Source: Bacillaceae bacterium S4-13-56
Lineage (GTDB): Bacteria; Bacillota; Bacilli; Bacillales; JAWJLM01
Assembly: GCA_040191315.1 (NCBI GenBank)
Contig: JAWJLM010000008.1
Coordinates: forward strand, 1-64,000
Direction of reading: 5' to 3'
DNA: 64,000 bases
Shown here: piece after piece, positions 52,644 through 60,495 of the stretch
Layout: each line of letters begins with the position of its first letter
Numbering within the stretch: the first letter of the stretch is position 1
Notes under the pieces: generated by a model
Seen by the model: the letters and a program-made list of their open reading frames with translations, nothing else
What the model was told of the DNA's origin: nothing
Databases searched by the model: none
Program-made: the position numbers and the translations under genes

Positions 52644-55600
52644 TTATTTGATTATAAACTTTGTGCGGCTATATCCTTCTTTCATCTTCTCTACTTCTAG
52701 AATAGCAGGAATGGCTTGCTTCAATTCCTGGACGTGAGAGATAATACCTATCATTCTTCCTGTTTTTTGAAGCGAAATTAATGTCTCAATAGCTTTGTTC
52801 AATGATTCTTCATCAAGGGATCCAAACCCCTCATCAATAAACATTGTTTCAATGGAGATTCCTCCTTCATACGACTGAATTACATCGGCCATACCAAGAG
52901 CTAAGCATAAAGATGCATTAAATTTCTCGCCTCCAGACAAAGTTTTGACATCCCGAACTTGTCCAGTATAGTTATCATAAACATCTAATCCCAAACCACT
53001 TTGTCGACCACGCTTTTCTAATCGATCACTACGGACCAAATAGTATTGACCATTGGATAACTGAGCAAGTCTTTCGTTAGCTGACTGAATAATTTGTTCC
53101 AAAAATTCAATTTGTAAATAGCGTTCAAAGCTAATTTTTCTTGAATTTTCTCCTCGAATGACATCATATAAATCTTTGACATTTTCTAAATGCTTTTCTA
53201 TGTCTTTCACTTTTTCATTAGCTTCAAGGATTAATTTTCTTCCTTCAATCGCCTTATCCAAATAGGATTTAAGCTGCGAAAGAATCTTCCTATTTTCCTC
53301 TAATTCTTTGGAAACTACTTGTAATTCTTGCTCTAATATAGAAAGATCAGACTTGCTATCATCCTTTAACTCTTCCTCAAGTTCTTTAATCTGTTGAAGT
53401 ACTGTTTTTAGGTTAGTGTAGTAGTCTTCAATCTTTTGTTTTAATTCTTGTCGCTCATGGTCACTCATTTTTGCATTTTGGTAATCTAATAAGCTTGTAA
53501 AACCGGAAGAATGAACAGCCTCAAGAAATTCTTTTTCAGCCATTTGGCTCTTCTGTTCTAAGTCCTTTACATTCAATAAAGAATTTTCCTGCTTTGTACG
53601 GACAATTGCTAAATGCTCTTTTGATTTTTGTAAATTGGTTTGAACTCTCTCCCAATCATTTTCCATTTTTTCTTTTTGTTTCTGTAAGACTGTTTGATGA
53701 TTCGTTAATGTTTTTAAGTCCCTAAGCTCATTTGGAATTTTTTTAAGGCTTTCTTCATACACTGATTTTTTTGTTTCGTAGGAAGTTTTATTTTCATGAA
53801 GTTTGCTAGTTAACTTTTCAATATCACGAAATTTAATTTCTAAATCACTTTCTATATCTTGAAGCTGTTTCCTTACTTGTGTAAGGATCTTCTGCTTCTC
53901 CCTCAAATCCATAATTTCTCTCTTTAATTTTGATCCTTTTAATTGGATATGTTCGTGTTCTTTCTGTATTTGAATCACATGAAACCCTAGTTGAATGAGC
54001 TCTTTTTCTCTATCGTGTATGGATTTTTCAGCTAAGTTGAATTCAGCAAGTACCTGATTGTAATGCTTTTCCATCTCATCTTTTTCTAAACGAAGTTTAT
54101 CAATTTCTTCTTTGGTAGGTGTATCTACAGTTTTTATAGCCTTATTAGGATGGTCAACACTTCCACAAACGGGGCACGGTTGTCCGTCGTGTAAATGTCC
54201 AGCAAGAATACTAGCTTGTCCTTCCATCCAAAGTTTTTCTAAGTCCCTAAGTTGATTCTCTATTTTTGTAACCTTCTCTTTTTCTATCTTAAGTTGTTGA
54301 GACAGCTTTTCTTTTTTACTTTTCCAATCTAGGTATTCCTGGGTCTTCTTAGACTTTTCTCCTAAGTCATTAATCTCATCCATTTTTTCAGTTAATGTAT
54401 AAACCTCTTCATCTAATTCCTTCCTTTTCTCTGATAACTCATCTTTCTTGGCCTTCTGCTCTTTATATAATGTTTCTAATTTATTCTTATTTTCTTCATC
54501 CTTTTCAACCGTAAGATTAAGGGTTATGATCTCTTTTTTCTTAATGTCAATCTCACGTACAGTAGGTAAGTATTCCTCGATTCGATCTAATTCTTTCGTA
54601 ACTTTTTCTCTCTCTGGTTTTCGATCTATTTCTTCATCATAAAGTTTTTGTGCATTTGTAAGATTAGTTTTAGACTCTTTTAATTGAGTGGTTATTTGTT
54701 CAAGGTCTAAGCGCTTTGTATGGACTTCTTTTTTTAATTCCTCATTTTGTTTTTCATAAGGTAATAACTGTTTGGCACTTTCAGAAAGTTTTATCTTATT
54801 CTCACTCTCTATCATCTTTTCTTTATCAGAAATGAGTTCATTGTGTAAGTGTTTCTTTTGTTCCAGTAATTGAAACCTTTGGTTAATGGATTGTGCCTTG
54901 TGAAACTGCTCTGTTTTCTTTTTTACTCCCTTTTCTTTTTCTTCAAAGCTTACTTCCTGTCTTTCAGTTTCTTTTTTATAAAAATCAATTTCTTTATCCA
55001 GTGCCTGAATCACTTGGTATGTGTTTTTATATTCTTGTTCTAGTAGATCAGCCCATTCGGTATTTTCTCGGGGAGGCAAAGAAGATAGGATATTATGTTC
55101 GTAAAAATCTCTTTCTTTCACTTGAGAATCAAATAACTGCTGGTTCTCTTTCCTTTTTTGATTTAGGCGATCAGCAATGTTTCGATAATACGTAGTTTTA
55201 AAAATTTTACGAAGAACTTCCTCTTTATTCTCGGTTTCAGAGGTAAGCAATTTCCGAAACTCGCCTTGTGGGAGCATGATAATTTGACTAAACTGATCTT
55301 TCGTTAATCCAATGATTTCCATTATTTTTCCATCAATTTGACTTACAATGAACCGATCCGTCAAAGGAATCTCTTCTTCGCCCTTGCACTCATAAAGTTC
55401 ATATTTGTCACCTGTTGCACTTTTGTTTCCTTCTTTGATATGAGCAATTTGGCGAAAAACTCGATATACCTTTCCTTTTAGACTAAAAAGAAAATCTACC
55501 GATGTATGTACATCATCCTTAGCAAAGTCACTTCGAAGCATACGAACATCATTGCGGTCCTCACCACTTGCATTCCCGTATAATGCAAAACAGATCGCAT

Positions 55601-55736
55601 CAAAAATGGTCGTTTTCCCTGCACCCGTTTTTCCTGACACAACAAATAGCTGTTGACCCTGCAGATCCTTGAAATCTATGATTTCTGTTTCTCGATAGGG
55701 GCCAAACGCAGTCATTGTTAATTTTATCGGTTTCAT
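52644..55736 (-). CDS. sbcC: Exonuclease SbcC (Rad50-like)
   Basis: 1030 aa SMC-like ATPase: Walker A GKTGAGKTTIFDAICFALYG, two long coiled-coil arms broken by the zinc hook CPVCGSVDHP near residue 520, and the C-terminal ABC signature LSGGEKFNASLCLALG with Walker B. With SbcD it cuts hairpins and double-strand ends. Its start overlaps sbcD by 4 nt (ATGA). Confidence 0.96.
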   Translation of the reverse strand: MKPIKLTMTAFGPYRETEIIDFKDLQGQQLFVVSGKTGAGKTTIFDAICFALYGNASGEDRNDVRMLRSDFAKDDVHTSVDFLFSLKGKVYRVFRQIAHIKEGNKSATGDKYELYECKGEEEIPLTDRFIVSQIDGKIMEIIGLTKDQFSQIIMLPQGEFRKLLTSETENKEEVLRKIFKTTYYRNIADRLNQKRKENQQLFDSQVKERDFYEHNILSSLPPRENTEWADLLEQEYKNTYQVIQALDKEIDFYKKETERQEVSFEEKEKGVKKKTEQFHKAQSINQRFQLLEQKKHLHNELISDKEKMIESENKIKLSESAKQLLPYEKQNEELKKEVHTKRLDLEQITTQLKESKTNLTNAQKLYDEEIDRKPEREKVTKELDRIEEYLPTVREIDIKKKEIITLNLTVEKDEENKNKLETLYKEQKAKKDELSEKRKELDEEVYTLTEKMDEINDLGEKSKKTQEYLDWKSKKEKLSQQLKIEKEKVTKIENQLRDLEKLWMEGQASILAGHLHDGQPCPVCGSVDHPNKAIKTVDTPTKEEIDKLRLEKDEMEKHYNQVLAEFNLAEKSIHDREKELIQLGFHVIQIQKEHEHIQLKGSKLKREIMDLREKQKILTQVRKQLQDIESDLEIKFRDIEKLTSKLHENKTSYETKKSVYEESLKKIPNELRDLKTLTNHQTVLQKQKEKMENDWERVQTNLQKSKEHLAIVRTKQENSLLNVKDLEQKSQMAEKEFLEAVHSSGFTSLLDYQNAKMSDHERQELKQKIEDYYTNLKTVLQQIKELEEELKDDSKSDLSILEQELQVVSKELEENRKILSQLKSYLDKAIEGRKLILEANEKVKDIEKHLENVKDLYDVIRGENSRKISFERYLQIEFLEQIIQSANERLAQLSNGQYYLVRSDRLEKRGRQSGLGLDVYDNYTGQVRDVKTLSGGEKFNASLCLALGMADVIQSYEGGISIETMFIDEGFGSLDEESLNKAIETLISLQKTGRMIGIISHVQELKQAIPAILEVEKMKEGYSRTKFIIK

Positions 55737-56890
55737 CGTCTTTCACCTTCTGCCTGTAATAATTCTTGAATGGTCTCTTTAAATAATCCTTCAACTTCCT
55801 TACTTACCTCAGTTCCCTTTATCTCTTTATAAAATGCTTTAAAGAGGGATAAATCATCTAATTTTGTTCGGTCCATAGTTTGTTGAAAATCCATATTTGA
55901 TGTAGACGTTCTGAGAGATCTCTCTATATGCATAGCGTTCGGATACACAGATCGTACTCTTTCCATAGCTGATAATACTGGTGTATCGTTAAGCAATCTC
56001 ACAAACACAAAGTCTTCACAACGAGCATGTTTTTCTATATCCTCGATAAACCCTTCGACAGTATAAAGGTCCCGATTAGCGGTCAACAGTCTCTTTTCAA
56101 CAGTTGTATTTCCCGACTCATCTATTTCAACTGCATAATAGCCTTTCTTATGTTTTTCCTCTGACACAGAATATTTAAGCAGAGACCCCGCATATCTAAC
56201 TCTTTCGTCTCCAACGTAATGAGCTTGATGGAGATGCCCTAAGGCTGTATAGTGGAATCCCTTAAAATGATGATGGCTAACATACTCAGCTCCACCAATC
56301 GATAATGGGCGTTCAGATGTACTTGTATTTTCCTTTGCTTCTCCATTAGGTGTTGCAAATAAATGACCAACAAAGACGTGCCTAGCACTTTGAACCTTTT
56401 TCTCCTCGATATGAACAACCAGTGCTTCTAGAGCATCATTATGAGTTTTGATTTCTTCATTGTTTAATAGTTTACGAATAATACTAGGCTCCGTATAAGG
56501 AACTAAATGAAAATGGACTTCTCCATGGTTATCCTCTAAAACAACTGGTTCTATTGGCAATGACAGTTCTCCTATGATGTGAAATCCTGATGTTTTCATA
56601 ATTTTGCTACCAAAGTGTAATCTTCCCGGACTATCATGATTTCCTGCAATTGCAATCACAGGAGTTTTTAGATCTAACACTATTTTTTCCAAAATTTCAT
56701 TTAGAAGATTAATAGCTTCTGTAGGCGGGACAGCTCGATCATATAAGTCACCTGCAATGACAACGCAATCTGGTTTCTCATTTTCTATTTCTTTTAAAAA
56801 TTGTTGAAGAATAAACGCTTGTTCCTCTGTCATATAAACTCCTTGCACCAGTTTTCCTAAATGCCAATCTGCTGTGTGAAAAAACTTCAT
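55733..56890 (-). CDS. sbcD: Exonuclease SbcD (Mre11-like)
   Basis: 385 aa metallophosphoesterase with the metal-binding series FFHTADWHLGK, VIAGDLYDRAVPP, IAGNHDSPGRLHF and ALGHLHQAHY. ATG at 56890 fits the family start; the frame runs further upstream but without a ribosome site. Confidence 0.96.
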   Translation of the reverse strand: MKFFHTADWHLGKLVQGVYMTEEQAFILQQFLKEIENEKPDCVVIAGDLYDRAVPPTEAINLLNEILEKIVLDLKTPVIAIAGNHDSPGRLHFGSKIMKTSGFHIIGELSLPIEPVVLEDNHGEVHFHLVPYTEPSIIRKLLNNEEIKTHNDALEALVVHIEEKKVQSARHVFVGHLFATPNGEAKENTSTSERPLSIGGAEYVSHHHFKGFHYTALGHLHQAHYVGDERVRYAGSLLKYSVSEEKHKKGYYAVEIDESGNTTVEKRLLTANRDLYTVEGFIEDIEKHARCEDFVFVRLLNDTPVLSAMERVRSVYPNAMHIERSLRTSTSNMDFQQTMDRTKLDDLSLFKAFYKEIKGTEVSKEVEGLFKETIQELLQAEGERR

Positions 56891-57017
56891 TGCCCTTTTC
56901 CCCCTCGTGTGTATCGTATGTATCATTTTATCAAAAACAACCAGTCTATGTCGTAAAGCAGTTATTAGCAAGTTTTTCTAACCTTATAATTCGACTAAAA
57001 TATGTAAAATCCTTCGT

Positions 57018-57046
57018 AAAAAAAGCTCCCCATTTGTGGGAAGCTT
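57018..57046 (-). terminator. Terminator of ftn
   Basis: Minus-strand AAGCTTCCCACAAATGGGGAGCTTTTTT with a G-rich stem, directly after the ferritin stop. Confidence 0.82.
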
Positions 57047-57052
57047 AATGAA

Positions 57053-57559
57053 TTATTCTCTTTCTGGAGAAAAAGTTCTATTGGCGAATTCTTCATCCAA
57101 CAAATAAAGTGCGGTGTTGTCACCCTGAATTCTTTTTAGTTTTTCAATAATGGAGTCAAACAATGCTTCTTCTTCAACTTGCTCATCTAAAAAGAACTTT
57201 AAAAACTGAATGGTTGCATGTTCACGTTCATCTAATGCAATGTCAGAAAGTTCATAAATTTTGCTTGTTACTTTTTTCTCTTGTTCAAAGGCATGTTGAA
57301 AAACATCTAGCATGGAATCAAATTCGTTTAAAGGGGTGTCGTATCCAGTAAAATAAGCTTTCTCTCTACGGTCATTAATGTATTGATACAACTTCATTCC
57401 ATGAAATCTCTCTTCCTCGGCTTGAACTAAGAAAAAGTTTGCAAATCCATCTAAGCTTTCTGCTGAACACCACGCAGCCATCGCCATATAGGTGTGGGCA
57501 GATTCGAACTCAAAATTCATTTGCTCATTCAATTCTGTAAGTAATTTTTCACTAATCAT
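57053..57559 (-). CDS. ftnA: Ferritin
   Basis: 168 aa four-helix ferritin: MISEKLLTELNEQMNFEFES, then AEEERFHGMKLYQYINDR with Glu-Glu and His iron ligands, and FLDEQVEEEALFDSIIEKL. It stores iron as a 24-mer. ATG at 57559 follows AAAGGATG; frame restarts upstream are unlikely. Monocistronic. Confidence 0.93.
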   Translation of the reverse strand: MISEKLLTELNEQMNFEFESAHTYMAMAAWCSAESLDGFANFFLVQAEEERFHGMKLYQYINDRREKAYFTGYDTPLNEFDSMLDVFQHAFEQEKKVTSKIYELSDIALDEREHATIQFLKFFLDEQVEEEALFDSIIEKLKRIQGDNTALYLLDEEFANRTFSPERE

Positions 57560-57659
57560 TGCTAACATCCTTTCTAAATACACATCTTTGAATAGTTTCA
57601 CTAATTCAACTTCTTATTTTGCATGTGAAATCAGTTAGAATTAAACTGCACTTTAAAAA

Positions 57660-58649
57660 TTAAATTTTAAATCCAATTTTCCCAAAGTTTTTGGAGTCGC
57701 TCAAATACTCAAATGCTGTTTTATATTCAGACAAATGGAAGACTCGATCAACTTCTGGTTTGATCTGATGCTTCTCTATAAAGTGAAGCATTTCATTAAA
57801 TTCTTCTCCACTACCCATTGTGCTACCCAAAATATTTTGTTGCGCATAGAAAAAAGTGCGTATGTTGATGTCTATCTCATCCTCCGTTGTTGCACCGAAG
57901 GTTACTAAGGTTCCACCCTTTCTAAGTACACTTAAGGATTTATTAAAGGTAGCACGGCCAATAGACTCTATAACAAGATCGATTTTTTCATCTGCTAGTT
58001 CCTTATTCCAATCCGATTGGGTCAAAATTCCCTTGTCAGCCCCAAGCTTTTCAGCTGCTGCCAACTTATCTTCACTTCTAGAAGTAACAATAACTCTTGC
58101 CCCTATAGCTTTAGCGTATTTCAGAATGAAAGTTAAGACACCACTCCCAATCCCAGGAAGCAAGACTGTATCACCTTTTTTTACTTGCCCTCTCGTAAAA
58201 AGAGAACGATAACCAGTGAGGCCGGCTAAGCCAATTACTCCTGCTTCTTCAAAGCTTAAATGCGATGGTTTTTTTACCACATTTTCGATAGGAAGTACAA
58301 TGTATTCAGCAAATGTTCCGTTGTCTGGTAAGCCTAAGATTTCAAAGCCTTTAGGAGGAGCATCACTTTTTTCAAACCAACCAAGACCAGGATTTATTAT
58401 GACTTCATCTCCTACTTGAAAGTTAGTTACACCTCCTCCTAATTCAACTATGATACCTGCTCCATCAGAACCTGGAATTAACGGTGGCTGATCTGCTTTA
58501 TGGCGAGTGGTTACTATTAAATCACGACGGTTCATTCCAGATGAAAATAATTTAATTTTCACTTGGTTTTTTTCAACTATTGGTTCCTCTGCTTCTCCAA
58601 AGGAAAGTCCCTCCATCCCTTCTTTCCCACTATGTAAAATAGCTTTCAA
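57660..58649 (-). CDS. Zinc-type MDR alcohol/quinone oxidoreductase
   Basis: 329 aa medium-chain dehydrogenase/reductase: a GroES-like N-terminus (NRRDLIVTTRHKADQPPLIP) and a Rossmann domain with GIGSGVLTFILKYAKAIGA. The structural-zinc Cys cluster is absent, as in quinone oxidoreductases. Its start overlaps ArsA by 4 nt, so it belongs to the Sec-UC operon. Quinone or aldehyde reduction is the family role. Confidence 0.85.
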   Translation of the reverse strand: MKAILHSGKEGMEGLSFGEAEEPIVEKNQVKIKLFSSGMNRRDLIVTTRHKADQPPLIPGSDGAGIIVELGGGVTNFQVGDEVIINPGLGWFEKSDAPPKGFEILGLPDNGTFAEYIVLPIENVVKKPSHLSFEEAGVIGLAGLTGYRSLFTRGQVKKGDTVLLPGIGSGVLTFILKYAKAIGARVIVTSRSEDKLAAAEKLGADKGILTQSDWNKELADEKIDLVIESIGRATFNKSLSVLRKGGTLVTFGATTEDEIDINIRTFFYAQQNILGSTMGSGEEFNEMLHFIEKHQIKPEVDRVFHLSEYKTAFEYLSDSKNFGKIGFKI

Positions 58650-59602
58650 GACTGATTCTCCTCCCGTAATGATTTTTGAATGTGTTTTGCAAAGACACCT
58701 AATTTTTGCATATCTGATACATCTTCTTCAAATAAAGGGATTTTAATCATAGCTTGTTTCTTAAATACTCTTCTCATTTCTTCTAAATAGGCAGATTCTG
58801 TTTGTCTCCTTTTTTCAAGAAAGACTCCATCTGCTTCTTTAGGAAGGACTTTATTTACAATAAGAGTTTTTACGTGAAGATGATATTTATCTAATTGTTT
58901 AATAGCTGCCTCGGTCTCAAGAATAGGCAGACGTTCTGGATTTAAAACAAAAATAAAACCTGTTTTCTTTCCATCCATTATGACTTCTCTTACTTTAGAA
59001 AACTTTTCTTTTCTTTTTTGCAGAACCTCATAAACAGGATCCTCCACTGGTTCTCCATCATTTAATAATTGGGAGTAGTTTTTGTTGATCTTTTTTCTCC
59101 GTTCAATCATTCCATCAATCCAGACACCCATTAATTCTGGTAAGGTGAGTAATCGAATAGTGTGACCAGTAGGTGCGGTATCAAACACGATTTTATCGAA
59201 GTCTTCACTTTCCTCTAAAATAATAGAAACCATTCGATCAAATAGGGCAGCCTCATCAGCGCCCGGTGACGCACTAGCCATATCAATTTGTCTATGAACC
59301 TCTTCAACCATACTTGACTTAACAAGTCCCTTTAGGTTTTGTTTTACCCCTTGGATATAACGTTTTGATTCTTCGTTCGGATCAATTTCAATTCCCCATA
59401 GGTTAGTTTCTAAAGGGGTTTTTCTGGACCCGACTTTTTTATGAAAGATATCTCCTAGATTATGAGCGGGATCTGTAGAAATGAGCAATGTCCTTTCTCC
59501 TTCTTTTGAAAATGCAAGTGCTAAGGCAGACGAAGAAGTAGACTTACCAACCCCACCCTTTCCACCGATAAAAAGTATTTTTTTCGATTTAATTTCTTCC
59601 AT
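58646..59602 (-). CDS. ArsA-type P-loop ATPase
   Basis: 318 aa. Walker A GGKGGVGKSTSSSALALAFS, switch segments TDPAHNLGDIFHKKVG and VFDTAPTGHTIRLLTLPELM are the deviant-P-loop signature of ArsA/Get3. It is a single half, so it would dimerise. No metal-binding Cys trio for arsenite is seen, so an arsenite pump is unlikely; client targeting or metal/chalcogen handling fits better (inference). It lies 9 bp after the CC protein gene. Confidence 0.86.
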   Translation of the reverse strand: MEEIKSKKILFIGGKGGVGKSTSSSALALAFSKEGERTLLISTDPAHNLGDIFHKKVGSRKTPLETNLWGIEIDPNEESKRYIQGVKQNLKGLVKSSMVEEVHRQIDMASASPGADEAALFDRMVSIILEESEDFDKIVFDTAPTGHTIRLLTLPELMGVWIDGMIERRKKINKNYSQLLNDGEPVEDPVYEVLQKRKEKFSKVREVIMDGKKTGFIFVLNPERLPILETEAAIKQLDKYHLHVKTLIVNKVLPKEADGVFLEKRRQTESAYLEEMRRVFKKQAMIKIPLFEEDVSDMQKLGVFAKHIQKSLREENQS

Positions 59603-59611
59603 TTGATCACC

Positions 59612-59878
59612 TCAACAACAACGAATTCCATCAAGGGGAGAATGTTCCATGCCCATACGTAAGTGCCAGTCATGGAATTTTTCTATAATATATGGATAGA
59701 GCTCAAGCGTATAGTAAAAAGCTGGGTTAGGAATCCCAAGCATATCTGAATAAAGAAGTAATAAGAATAAATCATCCTCATCTCTTAACTCTCTTGCTAT
59801 TTCCATTTTATGGGGTAAGCTTAGTACTTCTTCATACATTTCAAAAATCCTCTTAAGTGAAGATCCAACGTTTTTCAT
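59612..59878 (-). CDS. Small protein ending in Cys-Cys (cory-CC-star-like)
   Basis: 88 aa: an amphipathic N-terminus (MKNVGSSLKRIFEMYEEVLS), a helical middle (LRDEDDLFLLLLYSDMLGIP) and a C-terminal EHSPLDGIRCC. A C-terminal CC-star tail next to an ArsA-like ATPase is, from memory, the trait of a database family called cory-CC-star. The vicinal Cys could bind a soft metal or form a relay with the Sec-Cys protein. It overlaps the upstream Sec gene by 4 nt. Confidence 0.7.
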   Translation of the reverse strand: MKNVGSSLKRIFEMYEEVLSLPHKMEIARELRDEDDLFLLLLYSDMLGIPNPAFYYTLELYPYIIEKFHDWHLRMGMEHSPLDGIRCC

Positions 59879-60264
59879 GACATCTCCCCTTGCTTTATTT
59901 CTTCTAGAATTAGTGTATCATAGTTTTCTAAATTTTTGAGATATTTACCATTAATAAAAACAGCATTAAGCTTGAGATGAAAAAAAATATTTTTTAGAGC
60001 ACTAATAAGTCCGATTTTCTTTTTTTTCACTTGATGAAAGAAGTAAAATAGGATGGATAAAATATTCCTTTGATCTAAAAATGTAATTCCTACTTCATCT
60101 CCAAATTGAGAATTTGTTTGTAAATATAATTCACCTAGATTAGCCCTATCTTTTTCCATATATGCAAACTCATCTTTCATTGTGATGAACCCGTCATCAC
60201 TAATCCCCCCACATCATCCAACCCCAATCATTTTTTCTTGACGAATAATCATCACCTCAACCAT
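59875..60264 (-). CDS. Selenoprotein: small protein with in-frame UGA in a G-U-C-G-G motif (Sec17-Cys18)
   Basis: Read through TGA at 60214-60216 this is about 129 aa: MIIRQEKMIGVG-U-CGGISD, then DDGFITMKDEFAYMEKDRAN and a helical hydrophobic rest (NILSILFYFFHQVKKKKIGL). The sense after the UGA continues in frame into the following coding sequence. A perfect 7-bp hairpin starts 13 nt after the UGA. UC would make a selenenylsulphide or a soft-metal site. ATG at 60264 is favoured, with TGAGGA 9 nt upstream; 60252 and 60231 are alternatives. I do not recognise the family; a form with CC in place of UC should exist in relatives. It begins the operon with the CC protein, ArsA-like ATPase and MDR enzyme. 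Confidence 0.82.
60182..60200 (-). promoter_or_regulatory. Candidate bacterial SECIS of the UC gene
   Basis: mRNA-sense GTGATGA-CGGGT-TCATCAC: a 7-bp perfect stem with loop CGGGU (G in second place), starting 13 nt after the UGA; the loop is 20 nt away. Confidence 0.8.
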
Positions 60265-60329
60265 ACTGGGATTCCTCACTTTCGAAATGGAATAAGTCAA
60301 ACAGGAAAAATCGTAAGAAAAAATCGGCT

Positions 60330-60440
60330 TATCATTAAACGGATTCTTGAAAACGTATTTTGCTTTCTTAGAAGCCCTTATACTCTGGAGTGCAAGTTCT
60401 AATGAAGGAAACCTAATTTTTCATGTACCTTCAATCGACT
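60330..60440 (+). repeat. Dispersed repeat type C, copy 2
   Basis: Resembles 16600-16715 block by block (GGATTCTTGAAAACGTATTT..., TTTCTTAGAAGCCC, TAATTTTTCATGTACC). It lies between the cstA terminator and the UC operon's promoter side. Roughly three quarters identical by eye. Confidence 0.7.
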
Positions 60441-60463
60441 AAAATTATAATTTCTGTTGATAG

Positions 60464-60492
60464 GGAAAAGCCGTGCCACATGGCACGGCCAT
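60464..60492 (-). terminator. Terminator of cstA
   Basis: Minus-strand GGCCGTGCCATGTGGCACGGC with TTTT following, 4 bp after the cstA stop. Confidence 0.9.
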
Positions 60493-60495
60493 TTC

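Noticed and set aside
58646..59602. Arsenite efflux ATPase of an ars operon.
   Set aside because: No arsB, arsC, arsD or arsR is adjacent and the Cys ligands for arsenite are not seen; neighbours are the UC and CC proteins and an MDR enzyme.
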